Under the pieces are notes generated by a model that was not told the origin of the DNA, made no database searches, and saw only the letters and a program-made list of their open reading frames with translations. The position numbers and the translations under genes are program-made. A stretch of 5,778 nt of DNA from Parachlamydiaceae bacterium (GTDB lineage Bacteria > Chlamydiota > Chlamydiia > Chlamydiales > Parachlamydiaceae): contig PLSG01000580.1 of assembly GCA_003164155.1 (NCBI GenBank), forward strand, positions 257 through 6,034. Reading direction: 5' to 3'. Shown in pieces: positions 1 through 4,766 of this stretch (the first letter of the stretch is position 1; each line of letters opens with the position of its first letter).

Positions 1-47
1 TCAGAATTCTTGATCTCGAGGAACGAGGTGGAGACCAAGAATTCTGA
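1..47 (+). terminator. Long hairpin, probable 3' end of an upstream gene
   Basis: Positions 1-12 (TCAGAATTCTTG) are the exact reverse complement of 36-47. After one A-C mismatch the stem continues with 14-17 against 31-34, leaving a loop of about 13 nt (18-30). No U-tract follows, so this is not a textbook Rho-independent terminator. Its place just upstream of gene A suggests transcript end formation or RNA stabilisation for a gene left of the window. The loop holds GAGGAACGAG, almost the same as the loop of the hairpin at 3710-3760, although the stems are unrelated. The hairpin is seen directly; the terminator role is inferred. Confidence 0.55.
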
Positions 48-97
48 TCCTGTAAATTTTTCACAGGATGGAAAGGATAAAAAAGATGGAGAGGATA
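47..97 (+). repeat. Purine-rich AGGAT-type repeat upstream of gene A
   Basis: ATCCTGT (47-53) and ACAGGAT (63-69) form a small hairpin. From 63 on the strand is almost all purine, with repeated GGAT/GAT words: ACAGGATGGAAAGGATAA, then AGATGGAGAGGATA. The same word family recurs as a cleaner tandem repeat at 2066-2111, just past the end of gene A. Its 3' part (GGAGAGG, 88-94) also supplies the only Shine-Dalgarno-like sequence before the gene A start, so repeat and leader may overlap in function. ACAGGAT-type short repeats are, as I recall, scattered in many bacterial genomes; the similarity of these two copies is seen here. Confidence 0.5.
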
Positions 98-107
98 GAC
101 TGATAAG

Positions 108-2024
108 GTGAACAAGGTGTATTCTTTGGACGAAATTAAACCAATGGCCGATTTGGCTTCCAAAATAATCAATGCCGGCCAAAAAGATCTGGAAGACATC
201 CAAACAAACCTCAGCAATTTCTTAGCAGACCTCACAAAAGGGCACTGTGCCAAAACGCTTTTTAAAAATTACGGCGACATGTTTATCAATGAGAAAGGCA
301 GATATTACATATCCATTCGCAATGTTGAACATTATATACATATTTTAGAAAGAGTTTATTTCCAAATATTTAAAAGATTAATTGATGAATTAGTAAAATA
401 TCGCCTCGATAGCCTGGATTGCACACCAGATGAAGAATTATACGCGGAAATAGATGATTTCAAAAGTGTCAAAATGGAAAGCCAAGCAGGGCGTCCTTCC
501 AAGCGAAAAATCCATCACCCCAAAGCCAGAATTTCCCCTACTGCCATAAAAAGCGCAACTTTCCCGAAAATAGATCCGCCTGCGCCGTTTGGAGCAGCTC
601 TTCAAAATGAAATCCCAGCCTCACTGACCACACAGGCATGGGAGCTGCCTACCACTTTTGAGGGCCTCATCTATGCCTTTGGATTAGAAGCAGCTCACCT
701 AGCGGGAATCCCTGCAGCTTCACCTTCCGCCGGCGGCGCTAAAGCACGCCACTCAAAAGCTGTCAAAGCGGTATTTGCTCAGTTACATGCCAACAAATGC
801 CTCAGTTTACATCTACGTACGCTTCAGGCTGCTGCTGGGCCTTCGGCATGTAAATCTAACCGCGAGTACGCTCTTTATTGGGCGTACTTGGGGGCGGAAC
901 AAGCTTTGACTGCAAAGTTTGTCCAGAAATACCCCGATACGCGCATTTTACCTCATCGCCTGAGCTACTATGCAGGTGATTTGGGTATACCGCTGGACAA
1001 TCCTTGGACAGCTCAACCTAAACTTGATTGCTATAGCTTAAATGTGCGTTATGCCCACCAATTGGGATTGAATAAAATCGGAGTTGGCCATCTTGCGATC
1101 AGTCCCTCTAGCTGCAGCAGTAGTACTGGCGCAAGCTCTATCGAAAATAAAGGCTTATCGGCCCGCCCACGTGAGGAAGCAAAGGAAAAAGATAGCCGCG
1201 AAAATGCTGAGGATTTCAATCTGCTGATTAGAAAAGCCTTGGAGCTTCAACTACAAGCCATGCGCTTAAAAGTGGAGGATAAAAATCAACTAGCACGCCT
1301 CGAAGAGCTTTTTAAAATGTTAAACAGTGATATCAAGCCTAAGCCCTATGTCGCCGAGCCTCCAGTGGCAAAAGGCACCAAAGCGTTTAAAGCGGTCTTA
1401 TACTCGCGTGCAAAAGGCCTTGCCATGGCGGCTGCAGAAATGGAGAAGCAGATAGCCTTGCACACCGCTGAATCAATTAGTGGAAAAGGATTGAAGGCAC
1501 ATCAAATAGCTAGCCTACAGGATATGCTAGAACATACGCAGCGCTTTAGTACGCTTTTGGAAGTTATGGCCAGTTTTCCCCAGCCTCAATTCGGCTTACT
1601 GCATATGCAAACCCTGCTTTTGGCCGCACATCAGCTGATTGAAGATGCCGGCCTATTTTTGGAAAAAGACAAAAACGTGCTGATAGAGTTGGGATCTAAG
1701 GTTCACCATGTGCGCTACCACATTGAGAAGCAGAGTTTAGGTAGATTTATTACGGAAGAGCAAAATGAACTCTTGCTGCGCGCATTGAATTTTGGCAATA
1801 AAGTGAAAGAGCCGCATCACTACTTTGCTACTACCCCCGTGAAAAGGCATTCCAAATTTTTCGCCATATGGGATGAACTGTACCAATTGTCCACTACAGC
1901 TATCGAAGCTGGCGAAGATTTCCGTCCGCAGCACCTCAAAGTGGATCATTTAAGCGCACTGACCAGTACTTGCGAAGAATTAATCGATCCTGTGCTGGCT
2001 ATAGTTAGACAAGCTATTGTTTAA
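108..2024 (+). CDS. Gene A: large hypothetical protein, 638 residues, unknown function
   Basis: I do not recognise this protein. It is a long uninterrupted frame, opened just after an in-frame TAG at 96-98. The GTG at 108 is the most upstream start; GTG at 117 and ATG at 144 are alternatives. GGAGAGG (88-94) could be a ribosome binding site but lies 13 nt from the 108 start, so the start is uncertain. No signal peptide or membrane segment is apparent. Residues 1-123 look mostly helical and are coded by AT-rich DNA. A basic linker with GRPSKRK follows (128-142). Residues 150-330 are Ala/Pro-rich and coded by clearly more GC-rich DNA. A Ser-rich stretch (332-345) and a charged stretch (350-370) lead into a long helical C-terminal half (370-635). 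The composition change suggests a mosaic or multi-domain protein. Secretion as an effector cannot be shown. No clear terminator follows directly; the downstream gap starts with an AGGAT-type tandem repeat. Confidence 0.85.
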   Translation: MNKVYSLDEIKPMADLASKIINAGQKDLEDIQTNLSNFLADLTKGHCAKTLFKNYGDMFINEKGRYYISIRNVEHYIHILERVYFQIFKRLIDELVKYRLDSLDCTPDEELYAEIDDFKSVKMESQAGRPSKRKIHHPKARISPTAIKSATFPKIDPPAPFGAALQNEIPASLTTQAWELPTTFEGLIYAFGLEAAHLAGIPAASPSAGGAKARHSKAVKAVFAQLHANKCLSLHLRTLQAAAGPSACKSNREYALYWAYLGAEQALTAKFVQKYPDTRILPHRLSYYAGDLGIPLDNPWTAQPKLDCYSLNVRYAHQLGLNKIGVGHLAISPSSCSSSTGASSIENKGLSARPREEAKEKDSRENAEDFNLLIRKALELQLQAMRLKVEDKNQLARLEELFKMLNSDIKPKPYVAEPPVAKGTKAFKAVLYSRAKGLAMAAAEMEKQIALHTAESISGKGLKAHQIASLQDMLEHTQRFSTLLEVMASFPQPQFGLLHMQTLLLAAHQLIEDAGLFLEKDKNVLIELGSKVHHVRYHIEKQSLGRFITEEQNELLLRALNFGNKVKEPHHYFATTPVKRHSKFFAIWDELYQLSTTAIEAGEDFRPQHLKVDHLSALTSTCEELIDPVLAIVRQAIV

Positions 2025-2065
2025 CTTCGCGCCGATTCAGTTATAAAAAAAATGTGAATGAAATT

Positions 2066-2111
2066 ACAGGATGGGAAGGATAAGGAACAGGATAGGAAAG
2101 ATAAGAACAGG
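2066..2111 (+). repeat. Tandem repeat, ACAGGAT-type, about 2.2 copies
   Basis: Two imperfect 20-21 bp units, 2066-2086 and 2087-2106, are followed by a partial third (ACAGG, 2107-2111). Each unit reads ACAGGAT, then a purine run, GGAT or AGAT, and AAGGA or AAGA. The array lies 41 bp past the stop of gene A and resembles the purine-rich repeat just before gene A. Both are purine-rich on the coding strand. Function unknown. Confidence 0.65.
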
Positions 2112-2118
2112 CGCAATT

Positions 2119-2137
2119 GCAGACCTGCTGCTTTTTT
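2119..2137 (+). terminator. Weak candidate terminator after gene A
   Basis: GCAG (2119-2122) can pair with CTGC (2128-2131) across a 5-nt loop, followed at once by six T (2132-2137). The stem is only 4 bp, so this would be a poor Rho-independent terminator. It is listed because it is the only hairpin plus T-run between gene A and the palindromic element. Confidence 0.2.
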
Positions 2138-2163
2138 ATCATTACAGGACTCCCCAAATAACC

Positions 2164-2329
2164 TAGTACACTGTAAAGATTGAATTGATGGATTTGGCCT
2201 GCGCGAAAGCTCCCGCGGTTGCACGATCGCAAATGGGTCAATATCAGAAGATATGGACCCATTTGCGATCGTGCAACCCCGGGGCTTTGGCGCGGCCAAA
2301 TCTATCAATTCAACCTTTACAGTGTACTA
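2164..2329. mobile_element. Palindromic MITE-like element flanked by TA
   Basis: The left arm (2163-2245) and the reverse complement of the right arm (2250-2330) match with about eight differences over some 83 positions, two of them single-base indels. Only four bases (AGAA, 2246-2249) separate the arms. The 23 bp at 2218-2240 pair perfectly with the other side. The outer ends read GTACACTGTAAAG and its complement. Each is bordered by TA (2164-2165 and 2328-2329), giving a 162-bp core at 2166-2327. TA duplication is the hallmark of IS630/Tc1-mariner transposition, so a non-autonomous element of that kind is a reasonable reading. Because the outermost CTAG is itself palindromic, the TA could be part of the repeat rather than a duplication. 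It has no coding capacity; the minus-strand reading frames across it are by-products of the palindrome. Transcribed from gene A it would form a very stable hairpin and could act as a terminator or processing site. Confidence 0.65.
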
Positions 2330-2346
2330 GTACGTTGTTAAACATA

Positions 2347-2447
2347 AATTTGCATATTTGACCTTATCATTACCCATATCTTTGCATTCATCCCCGAATG
2401 GGGGTGGGGGCATAGTGTTGATCCGCCGCATTGGGAAGATGCAAATT
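2347..2447. repeat. Three TTTGCAT copies, one inverted
   Basis: TTTGCAT occurs at 2349-2355 and 2381-2387, and inverted as ATGCAAA at 2439-2445. The outer pair extends to a 9-bp inverted repeat (AATTTGCAT at 2347-2355 and its complement at 2439-2447). The arrangement lies about 40-140 bp upstream of the candidate gene B promoter and could be a set of protein-binding sites. In AT-rich DNA three 7-mers may also occur by chance. Confidence 0.25.
2389..2406 (+). other. GC-rich hairpin within a G-tract region
   Basis: CATCCCC (2389-2395) pairs with GGGGGTG (2400-2406), with one G-T wobble and a GAAT loop. The right arm runs into a second G5 tract (2406-2410). No T-run follows, so it is not a standard terminator. 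It lies between two TTTGCAT copies and an inverted third copy, upstream of the gene B promoter candidate. Confidence 0.4.
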
Positions 2448-2489
2448 ACATCATCTATGACTCTATCTGACGCTTTTTTGGATCTGATA

Positions 2490-2517
2490 TTGACATCAGG
2501 ATAGAGTGTAGTCTAAA
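2490..2517 (+). promoter_or_regulatory. Candidate sigma70-type promoter for gene B
   Basis: A perfect -35 box TTGACA (2490-2495) is followed after 16 bp by TCTAAA (2512-2517), a 4-of-6 match to TATAAT. Transcription would start near 2524 and give a leader of about 140 nt before the ATG at 2663. An interrupted inverted repeat (GACTCTATCTGA at 2459-2470 against TCAGGATAGAGT at 2496-2507) spans the -35 box and could be an operator. A smaller one, CTGAT (2484-2488) and ATCAG (2495-2499), is nested inside it. Seen by eye only. Confidence 0.4.
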
Positions 2518-2662
2518 CAGACATACGATTTTTAGATTTCAGCAAACAACAATTCACACATTCACATAAATCATCCGCCTCGATTTAATATCGTGCAAAA
2601 GCCTTCAGATTTTTCTTTTAAAGGGAAAACTGCTTTCACTTGACGGGACGACGGTCTTCAAA

Positions 2663-3658
2663 ATGCAACAAGTGAGAAAGCAATTAGAGGGCCTCCCCAA
2701 TTTCAATTCTTGGGAAGCCATGTCGAAGCGTGTTAAAGCCGACACAGAATGCTATCGCAGGCTATGTGGCGATCATTTCAGGGAAATTTCAGATCCTTTC
2801 GAGGTGTTTTTGACGTTTCAAAAGTATATGCCTGCTCATAACTTGGAATGTGAACGTTCTATTAGCCTGGAGCATTTGAACATCTTACCCTTTACGTATG
2901 GAGGGAAACCCCATCCCTATATAGTATCAGGATTGAAAATATCCACTGAGCAGCGCCTTCAAATAAATGCATTACTTGTGGCTCTTGCCGATTCCTCATT
3001 GAAGTTTCGCATCAATTCTCCCGAACCAGAAGACAATGCCTCGAGATCTGTTGTAAGCCTGTTGCGTTTTTGTAATTCCCCTCAAGTGCTCGAAGCTTTA
3101 CTAGATAAACTTCCCACACATAGATGCCCAGCTCCTTGTGCCAAATCTACTCCAGAAGCTCTTGCTAAAGCAAAATCTCTTTATTCATGGACATCCGATT
3201 CGTGGGAATATGCTATGGATCAAGAATTAAGACATGTTCGGTCTGATATAGGGGATGTACTGCAATACTTTTCCGCTGCTTGCAATAACACGTTAATCTC
3301 ACAAGAAGAGAGTGAACTTGATAAAGATGAGCAAAGATTTGCTAACGACGTGCATTACAATCATATAAGAGTTTATTTGCGTTCACCTGAATGTGAAAAA
3401 GAAGTTGATGTAACTAGAGAAATAATAGATGTATTAGCGCAATATGGATCTTGTAGCAGACCTTCACGAATGGAAATGTTTAAAGAAATGTATTTAAAGG
3501 TTGAACTTTTCAGGGCTATCTCGCTGGCAGCTAAAAATGGCACGCTAGAAGATCTTACCCAAAGAGAAGTTTTCATCAATACAGAGGATTCAGACGAATT
3601 TCACGCTTTTAGGCAAGAAATCGAAAGACGGACCTCAAAGCCCTGGTTTGCAGCTTAG
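2663..3658 (+). CDS. Gene B: hypothetical protein, 331 residues, unknown function
   Basis: I do not recognise this protein. The frame runs from ATG at 2663 to the TAG at 3656-3658. The frame is open upstream to 2570 (after TAA at 2567-2569) but has no ATG or GTG there, so 2663 is the natural start, though no good Shine-Dalgarno sequence precedes it. The protein looks soluble, without a signal peptide or membrane helix. It mixes helical stretches (residues 15-55, 95-112, 130-150, 165-205, 249-292) with a Cys/Pro motif (HRCPAPC, 153-159) and two Trp in WTSDSWEYAMD (176-186). A highly acidic segment (214-225) follows, and the C-terminus is mixed-charge. A resemblance of residues 10-42 to an F-box was considered but is too incomplete to claim. 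Codons in the last third are more AT-rich than in gene A. It appears to be a single-gene unit with its own promoter candidate upstream and a long hairpin about 50 bp downstream. Confidence 0.8.
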   Translation: MQQVRKQLEGLPNFNSWEAMSKRVKADTECYRRLCGDHFREISDPFEVFLTFQKYMPAHNLECERSISLEHLNILPFTYGGKPHPYIVSGLKISTEQRLQINALLVALADSSLKFRINSPEPEDNASRSVVSLLRFCNSPQVLEALLDKLPTHRCPAPCAKSTPEALAKAKSLYSWTSDSWEYAMDQELRHVRSDIGDVLQYFSAACNNTLISQEESELDKDEQRFANDVHYNHIRVYLRSPECEKEVDVTREIIDVLAQYGSCSRPSRMEMFKEMYLKVELFRAISLAAKNGTLEDLTQREVFINTEDSDEFHAFRQEIERRTSKPWFAA

Positions 3659-3709
3659 GCTTCAGCCCAATTAAGTTAAGGATTAAATTTAATATATCTA
3701 ACACCTTAA

Positions 3710-3760
3710 AAGTAACTGCTCAGATCCCCGGAGGAACCGAGGGGATCTGAGCAGTTACTT
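3710..3760 (+). terminator. Perfect 20-bp stem hairpin after gene B
   Basis: Positions 3710-3729 are the exact reverse complement of 3741-3760, with an 11-nt loop (3730-3740). It starts 51 bp past the stop of gene B, where a terminator is expected. No U-run follows; the descending arm ends in TTACTT and then AAAATCC. The loop GGAGGAACCGA with the next bases matches the loop of the hairpin at 1-47. It could serve either strand, since genes upstream and downstream converge here. The stem is seen; the function is inferred. Confidence 0.65.
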
Positions 3761-3827
3761 AAAATCCTATGGGACTTTAGTGCCGTTTGTTTAAACTTAC
3801 CTATTTCGATTTTTAACCATATAACAC

Positions 3828-3843
3828 AATTAAGAGCTTAATT
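3828..3843. other. Short near-palindrome AATTAAG-AG-CTTAATT
   Basis: Two 7-bp inverted arms are separated by only 2 bp. This geometry suits a dimeric DNA-binding protein better than an RNA hairpin. It lies between the gene B hairpin and the adenine deaminase remnant, with no adjacent intact gene that it would obviously regulate. Confidence 0.2.
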
Positions 3844-3867
3844 CGGGTGCACAGCTAGCCTGAAAAA

Positions 3868-4136
3868 CTAGGATTTGCCTCTTTTCGCATGTTTATCCAA
3901 AGCCTCTTCAACTATTTTAACAAAGCGGTAAAGCTAAAGGATTTTCCATCAAATAACCCTTTGTCACTTAACTTTAAAGAGGGAATGACCAGTAACGCCA
4001 TAAATGAGAGTGTCATAAAGGGTGCGCCTAGTGTCGCTCCCAACTGCTTAGCTTTCTCATACGGATAACTGTTCCATAAACGTGCCTTTTTTTCTTTCAG
4101 AATAGAGGATATCAAATATTTCGCATGACTTCCCAC
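3868..4136 (-). pseudogene. Remnant of adenine deaminase, C-terminal end, frameshifted
   Basis: The minus-strand frame from 4136 to the stop at 3912 encodes 74 residues. From about residue 24 it carries PYEKAKQLG, then APFMTLSF, then VIPSLKLSDKGLFD. This matches, from memory, the C-terminal signature of adenine deaminase (COG1001: PFMTLSFLALPVIPELK followed by TDKGLFDV). The intact enzyme is roughly 550-600 residues, deaminates adenine to hypoxanthine in purine salvage, and carries its metal-binding active site in parts absent here. Residues 1-20 do not fit the family. A single-base change near 3922 would join the end of this frame to FVKIVEEALDKHAKRGKS, ending at TAG 3868-3870, which looks like the original C-terminus. 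No other part of the enzyme could be found upstream on this strand, so most of the gene is gone. The 4136 ATG is only an in-frame Met. Family assignment is by motif memory, not by a search. Confidence 0.6.
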
Positions 4137-4148
4137 AACCCATTGAAT

Positions 4149-4164
4149 ATTATTTTAAAATAAT
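4149..4164. other. Perfect 16-bp AT palindrome
   Basis: ATTATTTTAAAATAAT is a perfect palindrome just beyond the preserved end of the adenine deaminase remnant. In such AT-rich DNA it may be accidental; it could also mark a junction or a protein-binding site. Confidence 0.2.
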
Positions 4165-4203
4165 GAACTGAAACGAAACGATTTGTGAAATAGCCTATCA
4201 CAT

Positions 4204-4405
4204 TATAAACCTGGAGTTTGTACGTTTTTTAGCTCTAACGAAATAATGCAGATCAAGTCGGTCTCTGTTTCTTTTGCAAACACCCTATCCAGGGCATAAG
4301 GAAAAGTCGTTTCCATAAACAAGTTGAAAATTATACGCCTCTTTATTTAAATAATTTCTTATTTTAATTTTTTTCTCATGAGAAACGCACAAACTCCAGT
4401 ATAAA
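4204..4405. mobile_element. Possible small inverted-repeat element with TATAAA flanks
   Basis: CTGGAGTTTGTACGTTTTT (4211-4229) matches the reverse complement of 4381-4399 at 17 of 19 positions. The sequence TATAAA lies next to the outer ends on both sides (4204-4209 and 4400-4405). This is the pattern of a transposed element of 190 bp (4210-4399) with a 6-bp target duplication. The interior has no convincing coding frame, so it would be a MITE or an internally deleted insertion sequence. It lies beside the adenine deaminase remnant, where insertions cause no cost. The AT-rich flanks make a chance TATAAA pair possible, and no insertion sequence family can be assigned. Confidence 0.4.
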
Positions 4406-4766
4406 TAATTTCTGCTTTTTGACAAGAGAAGAGGTGGGGATAAAGGCTCCGAAAAAAAGGACATGGCTAAAGCAAAGAAGCATTTGAAGATTATCAATCA
4501 AAGAAAATTTTATCTTTTTGAACTTAAAATTGGATGGAGAAAACCTTTCAGTGACACTACAAGAGCCTTTGTTGCCCCTTATCGCAGTGTCACATCAACT
4601 AGTGAATCTCCATTTACTGGATGCATTTCGAACTTTTGATTGGATCAGCCTCTTTCAAGAATTTACAACGCTATCAAATATAAAAGTTTAGAAAGCTTTA
4701 GCAGGCCAAGGAAAGTCTTTGGGAAGCGCGTTTGACTGATCAATCGTTTCGGCTCAGCCCAGATCG
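4405..4766. other. Gap without a convincing gene
   Basis: Apart from the doubtful ORF at 4463-4639 and its 8-bp inverted repeat, I see no promoter, terminator, tRNA or known repeat here. In the minus direction, past the stop of gene C, there is no stem with a T-run. The frames in both directions are broken by frequent stops. It is most simply read as degraded former coding sequence. Confidence 0.3.
4463..4639 (+). CDS. Doubtful small ORF, 58 residues
   Basis: ATG at 4463 opens a 58-codon frame ending at TGA 4637-4639. AAAGG lies just upstream at 4456-4460, but only 2 nt from the ATG, which is too close for a normal ribosome binding site. The product begins MAKAKKHLK and has no hydrophobic segment; I do not recognise it. 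It lies in a region of decay between an inverted-repeat element and gene C, so it may be a gene fragment or a chance frame. An 8-bp inverted repeat (GTGACACT at 4551-4558, AGTGTCAC at 4586-4593) lies within it. Confidence 0.2.
   Translation: MAKAKKHLKIINQRKFYLFELKIGWRKPFSDTTRAFVAPYRSVTSTSESPFTGCISNF

Noticed and set aside
1737..1949. Minus-strand 70-codon frame inside gene A
   Set aside because: Fully antisense to a long coding frame, with no start signal of its own; a shadow frame.
2021..2308. Minus-strand open frames of 95 and 73 codons across the gap after gene A
   Set aside because: They run through the tandem repeat and the palindromic element; their length is a by-product of those repeats, and the products have no family resemblance.
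2400..2410. G-quadruplex
   Set aside because: Only two G5 tracts are present; an intramolecular quadruplex would normally need four G tracts.
2690..2790. F-box-like start of gene B
   Set aside because: Only the LP near residue 11 and the YRRLC-like end fit; the middle of the motif is missing, so no ubiquitin-ligase role is claimed.
3373..3579. Minus-strand 68-codon frame inside gene B
   Set aside because: Antisense shadow of gene B without independent support.
4285..4497. Minus-strand 70-codon frame
   Set aside because: It crosses the edge of the inverted-repeat element, has AT-driven composition and shows no family resemblance.
4510..4625. Minus-strand stretch read as an N-terminal piece of adenine deaminase
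   Set aside because: The frame has an internal stop and no residues I can match to the family with confidence.
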